Origin: Gracilimonas sp.
GTDB lineage: Bacteria; Bacteroidota; Rhodothermia; Balneolales; Balneolaceae
Assembly: GCF_040218225.1 (NCBI RefSeq)
Contig: NZ_JAVJQO010000003.1
Coordinates: forward strand, 227,326 to 291,325
Reading direction: 5' to 3'
Length of the DNA stretch: 64,000 nucleotides
The notes beneath the pieces are model-generated. The model had not been told where the DNA came from. It saw only the letters and a program-made list of their open reading frames with translations, and did not search any database. This document shows positions 50,534-59,770 of the stretch, one piece after another (the stretch's first letter is position 1; each line of letters begins with the position of its first letter). Both the position numbers and the translations under genes were made by a program.

Positions 50534-53500
50534 ATGAAATACTTAGCCTCTTTATTTTTTGCCTGCATATTATTTTCAACAACACATGCCCAGGACAATT
50601 GGGATGTCACAAATCCCCCTCTTGGAGATTCTACCCATGTTTCTTTTACCACTGACGAGGGAACCTGGATGAATTTAGATGTAAGCCCGGATGGACAGGA
50701 AATCGTCTTCGACTTACTGGGTGATATATATACCATGCCTATTAATGGAGGGAAAGCTACGCTTCTTAGAGGCGGACATGCATATGAGATACATCCACGG
50801 TTTAGCCCGGATGGAATGCAGATTTCTTTTACCAGTGATGCTGGCGGAGGTGACAATATCTGGGTGATGGACCTTGATGGTGAAAATGCCCGACAGGTAA
50901 CCAATGAAAGTTTCCGATTGCTCAATAATGCTGTTTGGACACCCGATGGCGAGTATATCATCGCCAAAAAACATTTTTCTTCCACTCGTTCTCTGGGAGC
51001 CGGTGAAATCTGGATGTATCATAAATCTGGTGGAAGCGGGATTCAGCTTGTAGAAAAAGCGAATGCACAACAGGATATCGGCGAGCCATGGGTTTCTCCG
51101 GATGGCCGATATGTATACTACAGTCAGGCTGTATATCCCGGCGGATATTTTCAATATAACAAAGACCCAAACAGCCAGATTTATCAAATTCGCCGCTACG
51201 ACCGTGAGAAAGGCGATATTGAAACCGTAACCGGAGGTAATGGCGGAGCGATCAGGCCTCAGATCTCACCGGATGGTAAAAAAATGGCGTTTGTACGCAG
51301 AGTTCGCACAAAATCAGTCCTGTATTTAAGGGATCTGGATACCGGAAGAGAGTACCCGGTCTATGAAAATCTGAGTAAAGACATGCAGGAAGCCTGGGCA
51401 ATTTTTGGCCCCAATGCTAACTTCAACTGGATGCCTGACAACCGGCATATCATCATTTGGGCAAATGGTAAAATCAATAAAATTGATACCCAAACAGGGG
51501 AATCCGAAGTCATACCTTTTGAGGTTGAATCCACTCACAACATTGTAAAAGCCGTACGGTTTAAGCAAGATATTGCTGCTCCTGATGAATTCAGAGTAAA
51601 AGCCGTACGCCAGCTGGTTACCTCTCCGGATGGGCGCACACTGGTTTGGAGTGCTGCTGGTTATCTTTGGACAAAATTACTCCCGGATGGCTCTCCAAGA
51701 CGTGTTACCAACTCAACTGACTTTGAGTTTGAACCTGCATTCTCTCCTGATGGCAAATCAATAGCCTATGTTTCCTGGAGTGATGAGAATATGGGAGCTG
51801 TAAATGTAGTTCAGCTAAATTCTGGCCAGCGGGCTTCTACACCCCGTAAAGTAACATCAGAAAAAGGAATATACAGAGAACCCCGTTTTTCACCTGATGG
51901 AAATACCATCGTTTTCCGTAAGGAAAGCGGGAACGGGCAGCAGGGCTTTGTTCACACACTGAATCCCGGTGTCTATACTATACCGACACGGGGCGGTACT
52001 GAAACGATGATCACTGATGAAGGTGCCAAGCCACGGTTCAACTCTGCCGGAGATCGTATCTATTATCAAACCGGTGGATATATTTTTGGTGCTATCGATA
52101 AATCGTACAAAAGTGTGAACCTCCGCGGCGAAGACGAACAAACACACTTTACTTCCAGTTATGGACATGAGTTTGTTCCAAGCCCTGATGGAGAATGGAT
52201 GGCTTTCTCTAACCTGCATAAAGTATATATCGCCCCCATTCCTAAAACAGGAAAAACCATTGAACTGGCACCTAATACTAAATCAGTTCCTGTGAAACAG
52301 GTCTCTTCCGAAGCAGGCTACCATATGCACTGGTCGGCAAACAGCGACAAGCTTCACTGGACACTAGGTGAGGAATATTTCTCTGTTGACCTCAAAGATA
52401 CGTTTTCATTTGTAGAAGGGGCCCCAGATGCACTTCCGGAACCACCTGGAAGCGGTCAAAAACTAGAACTTGATCTCGAAACATATGTACCCGAAGGCTC
52501 CATTGCCTTTACCAATGCCCGCATTATTACCATGCAGGGAGATACCGTATTAGAAAATGCCTCTATTCTTGTAGAAGGAAATCGAATCAAAGCTATGGGG
52601 ACTGATATTCAGATACCTTCCTCCGCAAAAGTCATTGATGCAACCGGAAAGACCATCATGCCTGGTATAGTGGATGTTCATGCACATATTGGGAATTTCC
52701 GATTGGGCGTAAGCCCACAGCAACAGTGGGAATACTATGCAAACCTCGCTTATGGAGTTACTACTGCTCATGACCCTTCTTCCAATTCTGAAATGATTTT
52801 CTCCCACGCCGAGGCTATCAAAGCCGGGCATATGGTTGGTCCCCGCGTGTTTTCAACCGGGGTGATTCTGTATGGTGCCGATGGTTCCATCAAAGCGGAA
52901 ATCAACAGTTATGAAGATGCCCTTTTTGCTTTAGAAAGAACCAAAGCCTGGGGAGCTTTTTCCGTGAAGAGCTATAACCAGCCTCGCAGAAATCAGCGAC
53001 AGCAGGTTATTAAAGCGGCTCAGGAACTGGAAATGATGGTAATGCCAGAAGGTGGATCAACCTTCACTCACAACATGAGTATGATTCTTGACGGACATAC
53101 CGGAATTGAGCACAACATTCCGGTAGCGCCTCTTTACAATGATGTGATTCAGCTTTGGGCAGCCAGCGAAACAGGTTATACGCCAACACATGTTGTGAAT
53201 TACGGAAGTATGAGCGGTGAGTACTATTTCTATCAGAAGAACAACGTTTGGGAGAATGAGAAACTCCTGACATTCACTCCCCGCAGCGTAATTGATCCTC
53301 GCTCCCGTCACAGAACCATGATTCCTGATGAAGAATATGAAAACGGACATATTCTAACTGCAGAGTCAGATAAAAAACTGGCAGATGCTGGCGTTAAAGT
53401 AAACCTCGGTGCTCATGGTCAGCTACAGGGACTTGGTGCTCACTGGGAGCTCTGGATGTTTGAGCAGGGGGGCATGACCAACATGGAAGCGTTACGTGTC

Positions 53501-53809
53501 GCTACACTGAATGGTGCTCACTACCTGGGAATGGATCATGAAATCGGCTCCCTCAAAGAAGGAAAACTAGCCGATCTGATTGTGCTGGATGAAAACCCAT
53601 TAGAAGATATCCGAAACACAAACTCCGTTACTTACACTATGGTGAACGGTCGTTTGTTTGACACTGCTACTATGAATGAAGTAGGCAATCAGCCCAAAGA
53701 ACGACTACCGTTTTGGTGGGAGCGCAATGGCTACAGTGATGAATTCGACTGGCATGCCATTACACTTGAAGCAGCTGGTTTACAATGTACCTGCTTCGGA
53801 AGTCACTAA
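50534..53809 (+). CDS. Secreted PD40-propeller amidohydrolase fusion
   Basis: 1091 residues from the ATG at 50534 (signal peptide MKYLASLFFACILFSTTHAQ). The N-terminal two-thirds (about 20-640) is TolB/PD40 propeller repeats with SPDG motifs (NLDVSPDGQEIVFDLLGDIY and many RFSPDG blocks). The C-terminal third is an amidohydrolase with the metal HxH in IMPGIVDVHAHIG, a GHTGIEHNIP segment and a final LKEGKLADLIVLDENP. It is a periplasmic or outer hydrolase of unknown substrate; relatives are often annotated as amidohydrolase or prolidase. The frame upstream to 50495 adds 13 codons before the signal peptide and is not used. Confidence 0.88.
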   Translation: MKYLASLFFACILFSTTHAQDNWDVTNPPLGDSTHVSFTTDEGTWMNLDVSPDGQEIVFDLLGDIYTMPINGGKATLLRGGHAYEIHPRFSPDGMQISFTSDAGGGDNIWVMDLDGENARQVTNESFRLLNNAVWTPDGEYIIAKKHFSSTRSLGAGEIWMYHKSGGSGIQLVEKANAQQDIGEPWVSPDGRYVYYSQAVYPGGYFQYNKDPNSQIYQIRRYDREKGDIETVTGGNGGAIRPQISPDGKKMAFVRRVRTKSVLYLRDLDTGREYPVYENLSKDMQEAWAIFGPNANFNWMPDNRHIIIWANGKINKIDTQTGESEVIPFEVESTHNIVKAVRFKQDIAAPDEFRVKAVRQLVTSPDGRTLVWSAAGYLWTKLLPDGSPRRVTNSTDFEFEPAFSPDGKSIAYVSWSDENMGAVNVVQLNSGQRASTPRKVTSEKGIYREPRFSPDGNTIVFRKESGNGQQGFVHTLNPGVYTIPTRGGTETMITDEGAKPRFNSAGDRIYYQTGGYIFGAIDKSYKSVNLRGEDEQTHFTSSYGHEFVPSPDGEWMAFSNLHKVYIAPIPKTGKTIELAPNTKSVPVKQVSSEAGYHMHWSANSDKLHWTLGEEYFSVDLKDTFSFVEGAPDALPEPPGSGQKLELDLETYVPEGSIAFTNARIITMQGDTVLENASILVEGNRIKAMGTDIQIPSSAKVIDATGKTIMPGIVDVHAHIGNFRLGVSPQQQWEYYANLAYGVTTAHDPSSNSEMIFSHAEAIKAGHMVGPRVFSTGVILYGADGSIKAEINSYEDALFALERTKAWGAFSVKSYNQPRRNQRQQVIKAAQELEMMVMPEGGSTFTHNMSMILDGHTGIEHNIPVAPLYNDVIQLWAASETGYTPTHVVNYGSMSGEYYFYQKNNVWENEKLLTFTPRSVIDPRSRHRTMIPDEEYENGHILTAESDKKLADAGVKVNLGAHGQLQGLGAHWELWMFEQGGMTNMEALRVATLNGAHYLGMDHEIGSLKEGKLADLIVLDENPLEDIRNTNSVTYTMVNGRLFDTATMNEVGNQPKERLPFWWERNGYSDEFDWHAITLEAAGLQCTCFGSH

Positions 53810-53832
53810 TGTCTTTTTAATTCATTAATATC

Positions 53833-53864
53833 ATGCTCCGGCACATTGTGTTGGGGCATTTTTT
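53833..53864 (+). terminator. Terminator after the amidohydrolase gene
   Basis: ATGCTCCGGCACA and TGTTGGGGCAT pair through a stem with G-T pairs, followed by TTTTTTA. It lies 24 bp after the stop and before the DUF3667 gene. Confidence 0.65.
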
Positions 53865-53878
53865 ATTTAGGGGAATAA

Positions 53879-54622
53879 ATGATGACATCATGCAATAACT
53901 GTGGCACAAAGTATGAAGGGAATTTCTGCCCTAATTGTGGGCAGAAACCTAATTCTGGCCGGATTGTATTTCGGGAATCGGTAAGGGATATATTGGAACA
54001 CTACTTTGACTTTGACGCCCCACTTTTCAGAACCATAAAAGGTATGATCACAAAACCCGGAAAGATTATCCGGGAATATATTCATGGGAAACGGAAGTCA
54101 TATGCTCATCCATTCCGATTTTATGTTCTCATTCTTGCTATGTATATCATTGTCCAACAACTCATAAGCTTCGATCCTATTTCAACGTTTTCCGAAATAC
54201 TTGGGGCCCGTGAAGCTCCAAACCCGGATACTGCAGCTACAAAAGGCTCTTACTTTTATGCAAGGCATATTAATATTTTCATGCTGATTTATGCATTTAC
54301 ACTGAGCCTGTTTTCAAGACTTTTTTTCAGAAAATCGGGCTTTCATTACGCAGAATATCTTGCCCTCGCTTTCTTTGTGATTGCTGAGTACGTATTTATA
54401 AATACATTCATCATGTTGGGCACCCTGATCTCCCCCTACTTTTTTGTTCTGAATTATCTGCTCGTACTTATTTACCCAATTTATGTTTTGCTTAGTTTTC
54501 ACCAGCAATACAACTTTCGTAATATTCTCAAAGCAATAGCAACTTCCATCTTTGCCTGGGTTCTATACGTTTTAAGTGGACAAGCACTAGCTATTTTAAT
54601 TATTAAGCTATTCAATCTATGA
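53879..54622 (+). CDS. DUF3667-family zinc-ribbon membrane protein
   Basis: A 247-residue protein. The N-terminal zinc ribbon has four Cys, CNNCGTKYEGNFCPNCG. The family block TIKGMITKPGKIIREYIHGK, then PFRFYVLILAMY, is diagnostic. Four to five membrane helices follow (about 82-100, 135-155, 163-185, 190-210 and 222-242). No function is assigned to the family. It overlaps the AlkD-like gene by four bases (ATGA). The second ATG (53882) is also a possible start. Confidence 0.82.
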   Translation: MMTSCNNCGTKYEGNFCPNCGQKPNSGRIVFRESVRDILEHYFDFDAPLFRTIKGMITKPGKIIREYIHGKRKSYAHPFRFYVLILAMYIIVQQLISFDPISTFSEILGAREAPNPDTAATKGSYFYARHINIFMLIYAFTLSLFSRLFFRKSGFHYAEYLALAFFVIAEYVFINTFIMLGTLISPYFFVLNYLLVLIYPIYVLLSFHQQYNFRNILKAIATSIFAWVLYVLSGQALAILIIKLFNL

Positions 54623-55323
54623 AACACTCAGACGTTCTCGGTGAACTAAAAAAATACGCTAATCCTGAAAAGGCAAAACACTCCACTCGTTTTTTTAAAG
54701 CTGGCCCTGGAGAATACGGCGAAGGGGATAAATTCCTTGGCATCAAAGTTCCGGATCAGCGCAAAGTTGCCAAAAAATACCGGAATCTCTCTGCTACTGA
54801 AATAAAACCTTTGCTGGACAATGAATATCACGAAGTGCGACTTACAGCAGCGCTAATTATGGTATATAAGGTGGAAAAAGGTGGACAGGAAGAGCTGGAA
54901 AATATGACACGTTTATATCTCAACAATCTATCCGGATTTAATAACTGGGATATCATTGACAGTTCCTGCCATAAGATTTTAGGGCCTTTTTTGGAAAATA
55001 AAGAACGGGATCTTTTATATGATTTCGCCCGGTCTGATGATCTCTGGAAAAAGCGTATTTCTGTAATAACCTGCTATCATTTTATCCGGAATAATGATTA
55101 TGAAGATGCATTGGCTATTTCAGAGATATTGGTTCATGATGCCCATGACCTCATCCATAAAGCGGTAGGCTGGATGCTTAGGGAAATCGGGAATCGTGAC
55201 CTTGAAACAGAAGAAACGTTTTTAAAGAAATATTACCAAAATATGCCCAGAACTATGCTTCGTTATGCTATTGAGAAGTTTGATGAGCCGCTGCGTTTAA
55301 AGTATCTCAATGGCAAGATTTAA
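54619..55323 (+). CDS. AlkD-like DNA alkylation repair protein
   Basis: A 234-residue HEAT-repeat-like DNA glycosylase (DNA alkylation repair family). Markers are RFFKAGPGEYGEGDKFLGIK and VPDQRKVAKKYRNL near the start, NNWDIIDSSCHKILGPFL with the Trp-Asp pair in the middle and DLWKKRISVITCYHFI. AlkD removes 3- and 7-methylpurines without flipping the base. The catalytic Asp within the NWDIID region appears intact. It is coupled to the membrane DUF3667 gene by overlap and convergent with the NtrB-like kinase. Confidence 0.88.
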   Translation: MKHSDVLGELKKYANPEKAKHSTRFFKAGPGEYGEGDKFLGIKVPDQRKVAKKYRNLSATEIKPLLDNEYHEVRLTAALIMVYKVEKGGQEELENMTRLYLNNLSGFNNWDIIDSSCHKILGPFLENKERDLLYDFARSDDLWKKRISVITCYHFIRNNDYEDALAISEILVHDAHDLIHKAVGWMLREIGNRDLETEETFLKKYYQNMPRTMLRYAIEKFDEPLRLKYLNGKI

Positions 55324-55336
55324 GGATGTTTTAAAT

Positions 55337-56701
55337 TTAAAACCGCATGGTAAAGGTCGAACCTTTTCCGGTTTCTGAATTCAAAATCAAGCTCCCCCCG
55401 TGCAACCTCATTATCTGCCGGGAAAGACTCAGCCCAATCCCCGAACCTTTACTTTTTCCGTTACTTCCTACGGTATAAAAAGGGATGAAAATCTTCTCTT
55501 TCATGGCTTTCTTCACTCCCGGACCGTTATCCTGAATCTGTATAATCACCTTCCCGGACTCCTCAATCCCGCCTTTCATCCAGATTTTTCCTCCTTCCTG
55601 ATCTGATAAAACGCGAATAGCATTCTTCACCAGATTAATCAAAATTTGTTCTATCAAATGAGGGTCTGCCGTCAGCTCAAGGGTTTGCGGATCTACTTCC
55701 ACAATAATTTCAATATCCTCTTTAGCAGCCTCGGTTTTCATCAGGCTGGCTGTTCGTTCCAAAGCTTCTTTCACTTTAAATAACTCATAGCTTGGTTCAG
55801 GAATCTGGGTAAAATCACGATAGGAATTAACAAACCGCATCAATCCCTGACTGCGGTTACTAATTGTGGTTAATGCGTCCGTTACATCTTCGATGGTCTC
55901 TTTATTCAGTTCGACATGATTCTCCTGAGGTACCATATTTTCTTCAAGCAACATCTTTACCGTACTGGAAAGTGAAGAAATCGGAGTGATGGAATTCATT
56001 ATTTCATGAGCCAGTACCTGCGTTAAATTCTGCCAGGCTTCCATCTCCTTCTCTTCCAGCTCTGTGTGAATATTCTGAAAAGACACCAACTTATAGGCTT
56101 CATCTCTCATCCGGAACTCGGTAGCATACATAGCGAGCTGAAGAGTCTCATTTTGAATGGTAACCCGAATCAGGCTTCTGTTGCCACCTTTTTGCTGTTT
56201 CACAGTTTTATACAACGACCCCGAGATATTCTTTAAGGAATCCAGCGTGCGTAAGGTAGCCACTTTGAACAACCGCTTGGCAGCAGTATTGAGCAATACC
56301 ACTTCCCCTTTCCCATTAAAACAAACCAGACCAATGCCAATATGCTGAACCACCGTTTCCAGGTAACGAATGCTTTCCTCTTTTTTACCTCGCTCTTCTT
56401 TGAACTTATCGATGACATCACTAAAGGCTGCATTTAAGTCATCAAAATTACTCCCAAGCCCATGATTTCGAAATGCGCCAGTGAAATCAGAATATCGGAT
56501 AGCTTCTAAGAAGCGCGTCAATAAAATATTAGTATGCTCCAGATACTTAATGAGTGCAAAAATTTGCCCCACGATGATGGCTCCCAAAATCACCATACTT
56601 ACATAGTACTGTGTTTCCAACACCAGATAGGTAACCAGCAACAACGTTGCAGCCAGCATAAGGATGCGCAGTATAATTCCAAATCGGAAGCTCTTTATCA
56701 T
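55337..56701 (-). CDS. NtrB/NtrY-like sensor histidine kinase
   Basis: A 454-residue inner-membrane kinase. Two membrane helices lie at about 10-28 and 34-52 with almost no external loop. A PAS domain follows (about 108-210), with a GIGLVCFNGKGEVVLLN start. HisKA has the phosphoacceptor His232 in VLAHEIMNSITPISSL, and HATPase_c has NLVKNAIRVL, IQDNGPGV and GSGIGLSLS. Downstream of its partner response regulator on the minus strand, with a 128-bp gap containing a 90-bp repeat. It probably phosphorylates that partner to switch on the divergent efflux operon. Confidence 0.88.
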   Translation of the reverse strand: MIKSFRFGIILRILMLAATLLLVTYLVLETQYYVSMVILGAIIVGQIFALIKYLEHTNILLTRFLEAIRYSDFTGAFRNHGLGSNFDDLNAAFSDVIDKFKEERGKKEESIRYLETVVQHIGIGLVCFNGKGEVVLLNTAAKRLFKVATLRTLDSLKNISGSLYKTVKQQKGGNRSLIRVTIQNETLQLAMYATEFRMRDEAYKLVSFQNIHTELEEKEMEAWQNLTQVLAHEIMNSITPISSLSSTVKMLLEENMVPQENHVELNKETIEDVTDALTTISNRSQGLMRFVNSYRDFTQIPEPSYELFKVKEALERTASLMKTEAAKEDIEIIVEVDPQTLELTADPHLIEQILINLVKNAIRVLSDQEGGKIWMKGGIEESGKVIIQIQDNGPGVKKAMKEKIFIPFYTVGSNGKSKGSGIGLSLSRQIMRLHGGSLILNSETGKGSTFTMRF

Positions 56702-56716
56702 ATCCTTTCTAAAAAA

Positions 56717-56806
56717 GTCATGCCTGCGAAAGCAGGAATCTTATACTTTAATTCAATTTATTCCTTTTAAAAACATTTAGATCTCGGATATTCACCCCGA
56801 GATGAC
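56717..56806. repeat. 90-bp dispersed palindromic repeat, copy 2
   Basis: It begins GTCATGCCTGCGAAAGCAGG and ends with CCCCGAGATGAC, matching the copy at 12935-13024 in length, terminal GTCAT/ATGAC and the blocks GCAGGAATC and AGATCTCGG. It lies between two same-strand genes that should be cotranscribed. Confidence 0.75.
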
Positions 56807-56829
56807 ATCTGGAACTGAAAACCAAGAAT

Positions 56830-58203
56830 CTACAATCCATATTTCTCCAGCCTTCGATACAGAGAGGCCCTTGTCAAACCAAGTTCCTCGGCAGCGTGTG
56901 AGATATTCCCGCTATGCTTCTCCATTGCTTTTCGGATAACGGTTTTTTCGACTTCTTCCAGATTCAACCCGGAAACCGGCAGTTTATGATCATTGCCGGA
57001 AATTGAAGTCAGCAGGAAATCCCCCTTCTGAAGCTGCTTCTCATCCGTCATGATAACAGCACGTTCAACCGCATGTTCGAGCTCCCTTATATTCCCAGGC
57101 CAATGATATTCTTTGAGATGATTCAATGCTTGTTCAGTAACCCCGGCAATTTCTTTCTTGTATTTGGTTCTGTATTGCTTCAGAAAATGCTCAGCCAACA
57201 GCGGAATATCTTCAGCACGTTCTCTGAGAGGCGGCAGTTTAATTTCAATGGTGTTTATGCGATACAGCAGATCCTGCCGGAATTCTTGTTTTTCTACTTT
57301 TTCTCCCAAGCTTTCGTTAGTTGCGCAAATCAGCCGTATATCAATTTTTGTTGTTTTGTTTGAACCGATTCTGCGAATCTCATGTGTTTGTAAAGCAGAC
57401 AATAGTTTAGGCTGAAGCTGAAGTGGAATGTTCCCAACCTCATCCAAAAAAAGCGTTCCCCCATGGGCTATCTCAAATCGACCTGCACGAGATTCCTTGG
57501 CATCAGTAAACGCCCCTTTTTCATGGCCAAATAACTCACTCTCAAACAGACTCTCCGGCAAAGCGCCCATATCAACCGTGATAAAGGCATTTTCACTTCG
57601 GTTGGAGCGCCTGTGCAAAGCCCGGGCCACCAATTCCTTTCCGGTACCATTCTCACCTGTAATCAACACATTGGCCGCCGTTTTAGCAACTTTCTCTATG
57701 GTTTGAAACACCTGCTCCATGGCCCGGCTTTTCCCAATTATGTTCTGATATGGCTGCTCCATATCTGCTTTGAGCGCCGCATTTTGGGTGCGAAGTTTTT
57801 GAGTATCTCTTTTAGACTGACTCAGGTTCATAGCCGAAGTTACAGTAGCCAGCAGCTTTTCATTTTGCCAGGGCTTGAGTACGAAATCAGACGCTCCGGT
57901 TTTAACCGCTTGCACCGCTTTTTCAACATCACCATAAGCCGTTATAAGAACCACCGCCATAGCCGGATCTATTTCCAGGATTTTTTCCAGCCAGTAGAAC
58001 CCCTCTTCCCCGCTGCTCACATCTTCATGGAAATTCATATCCAAAAGAATGGCATCATAATCATACTCTTTCATCAAAGCAGGGATCAGCTTGGGATTGC
58101 TTTCCACATCTACTTTTTCAACATGTTGCTTCAGATATAACCGCGCTGCATTCAGCACATCGGTATCATCATCAACTACAAGTATTCGTCCGGTTTTTTT
58201 CAT
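56830..58203 (-). CDS. NtrC-like sigma-54-dependent response regulator
   Basis: A 457-residue activator. The receiver domain has the phosphorylation site Asp55 in AILLDMNFHED. The AAA+ domain (about 150-380) has Walker A GENGTGKE, the sigma-54 contact loop GAFTDAKES and Walker B GGTLFLDEVGN. The C-terminal Fis-type HTH is NISHAAEELGLTRASLYRRL. All parts for sigma-54 activation are intact. It lies divergent to the efflux operon, whose upstream region has a -24/-12-like promoter and two palindromes at enhancer distance, so that operon is the likely target. Confidence 0.92.
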   Translation of the reverse strand: MKKTGRILVVDDDTDVLNAARLYLKQHVEKVDVESNPKLIPALMKEYDYDAILLDMNFHEDVSSGEEGFYWLEKILEIDPAMAVVLITAYGDVEKAVQAVKTGASDFVLKPWQNEKLLATVTSAMNLSQSKRDTQKLRTQNAALKADMEQPYQNIIGKSRAMEQVFQTIEKVAKTAANVLITGENGTGKELVARALHRRSNRSENAFITVDMGALPESLFESELFGHEKGAFTDAKESRAGRFEIAHGGTLFLDEVGNIPLQLQPKLLSALQTHEIRRIGSNKTTKIDIRLICATNESLGEKVEKQEFRQDLLYRINTIEIKLPPLRERAEDIPLLAEHFLKQYRTKYKKEIAGVTEQALNHLKEYHWPGNIRELEHAVERAVIMTDEKQLQKGDFLLTSISGNDHKLPVSGLNLEEVEKTVIRKAMEKHSGNISHAAEELGLTRASLYRRLEKYGL

Positions 58204-58355
58204 TATAACTAAAGTGTTAAAGTCTTAAGATGTTTGCGTGTTACTACAGTAATTTTTGAACACGTAAACACTTCGACTCTTTATTAGCGAATTTCATACC
58301 ACTTGTAACATTTGCTTCCTTAAACAGTCTAACACACGGGATTAAGGAATCGGGG

Positions 58356-58371
58356 TGTTCGATATCGAACA
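58356..58371. promoter_or_regulatory. Upstream activating site 1 (perfect 16-bp palindrome)
   Basis: TGTTCGATATCGAACA is fully palindromic. It lies about 90 bp upstream of the sigma-54-like promoter and shares the TGTT...AACA frame with site 2. A binding site of the adjacent NtrC-like activator is inferred. Confidence 0.6.
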
Positions 58372-58376
58372 TTTGA

Positions 58377-58392
58377 TGTTGGAATGTGAACA
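58377..58392. promoter_or_regulatory. Upstream activating site 2 (imperfect palindrome)
   Basis: TGTTGGAATGTGAACA has the same length and outer bases as site 1. The centre-to-centre distance is 21 bp, two helical turns, so both sites face the same side of the helix. Confidence 0.5.
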
Positions 58393-58444
58393 TTAATCAG
58401 GAAAGAATCATCCTTAATTCACTTTTAGGAGACATTCATTTAAT

Positions 58445-58460
58445 TTGGCACGCATCTTGA
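58445..58460 (+). promoter_or_regulatory. Sigma-54-like promoter of the efflux operon
   Basis: TTGGCACGCATCTTGA matches the -24/-12 consensus TGGCACG-N4-TTGC except that the final GC is GA. GG-to-GA spacing is the required ten bases. It lies about 50 bp before the adaptor start and 50-90 bp after the two palindromes. Confidence 0.6.
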
Positions 58461-58510
58461 ATATTTAGATGAAAAATTAATTACGAATAAAATAAGCAGG
58501 ACATTTACGG

Positions 58511-59767
58511 ATGGGAATGGATCGAAAAATTGAAAAGAAAACCTGGACGCTAAAGCGCATCTTAACGATTGCAGGTATTATCGCTTTTGTTGGTTTAAGT
58601 GTATATGCGTTCTGGTTTATGGATGTACGATCAACTTTAAATGTGGAAAAAGAGAAACTAACCATATCAACCGTACAGGAAGATACATTCCAGGAATTTA
58701 TACAGGTAACCGGAACCGTTCAGCCTATACAAACTATCTACCTTGATGCTATCGAAGGTGGAGTTGTACAGGAAGTTTTTCTTGAATCCGGTACCATGGT
58801 TGAACAAGGAGATACCATTCTTACCCTTACCAATTCGAGCCTACAGCTACAGGTGATGCAGCAAACATCGGGACTTTATGATCAGATTAACAATGTCCGT
58901 AATTCCAGACTGAATTTAGAACAGAATACCCTTCAGCTTCAGGATCAGCTGGCCAGTGCCAAATCTCAAATGGAGATTCTTAAATCTCAATATGATCGTC
59001 AGAGAAAACTGGTTGACCGGGACTTAATTTCTGAACAGGAATTTCAGACCACAAAAGAAAACTACGAATATCAAAAAAGGCGGTATGAACTTACTTATGA
59101 ATCTTATAAAAAGGATTCGGTTCAGACTATTTCTCAGCTACGCCAGCTTAACAACTCTGAACAACGTATGTTTCAAAACCTGGAAGCTGTACAGCAGATT
59201 TTAGACAACCTTTCTGTAACTGCTCCTATTTCCGGACAGTTGAGTACCATTGAATTGAATCAGGGGCAATCCATTTCTTCTGGTGAACGAATTGGCCAGG
59301 TGGATATCATGGATGGATATAAGGTGAGGGTAGCTATTGATGAGTATCACCTTTCCAGAATTACTCAGGGGTTGAGAGGGTCTTTCCCTTTTGATGGACA
59401 ATCTCATGAACTCGTAATTACAAAGATTTATCCAGTCATCAACAACGGGCAGTTTGAGGTAGACATGGAGTTTGTAAACAGAGCACCGGAAGGTCTGCGG
59501 CGGGGACAAACTGTAAGAATTCGCCTTGAGCTTGGTGAATCGGCAAGTGCCATTCAGATTTCCAGGGGTGGGTTTTATCAAACCACGGGAGGCAACTGGG
59601 TGTTTGTAGTGAATGAAAATGACGGAAAAGCATACCGCAGAGACATCAGGTTAGGCAGACAGAATCCTGAGTATTTTGAAGTTCTGACCGGGCTGTCACC
59701 GGGAGAAAAAGTGATTACTTCCAGTTATGATACCTTTGGAAATAATGAGGTTCTGGTACTTGAGTAG
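58511..59767 (+). CDS. MacA-like periplasmic adaptor (HlyD/RND-ABC type)
   Basis: A 418-residue membrane fusion protein. One N-terminal helix (about 18-38) is followed by a lipoyl half (TGTVQPIQTIYLDAIEGGVV), a coiled coil (about 110-220, EQNTLQLQDQLASAKSQMEI) and the second lipoyl half (VTAPISGQLSTIELNQGQSI). A beta-barrel and a membrane-proximal domain form the last third (RAPEGLRRGQTVRIRLELGE). It would couple the ABC exporter encoded at 60244-63417 to an outer-membrane channel. Preceded by a sigma-54-like promoter; see the adjacent NtrBC-like pair. The TolC partner is not in the window. Confidence 0.88.
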   Translation: MGMDRKIEKKTWTLKRILTIAGIIAFVGLSVYAFWFMDVRSTLNVEKEKLTISTVQEDTFQEFIQVTGTVQPIQTIYLDAIEGGVVQEVFLESGTMVEQGDTILTLTNSSLQLQVMQQTSGLYDQINNVRNSRLNLEQNTLQLQDQLASAKSQMEILKSQYDRQRKLVDRDLISEQEFQTTKENYEYQKRRYELTYESYKKDSVQTISQLRQLNNSEQRMFQNLEAVQQILDNLSVTAPISGQLSTIELNQGQSISSGERIGQVDIMDGYKVRVAIDEYHLSRITQGLRGSFPFDGQSHELVITKIYPVINNGQFEVDMEFVNRAPEGLRRGQTVRIRLELGESASAIQISRGGFYQTTGGNWVFVVNENDGKAYRRDIRLGRQNPEYFEVLTGLSPGEKVITSSYDTFGNNEVLVLE

Positions 59768-59770
59768 CTT

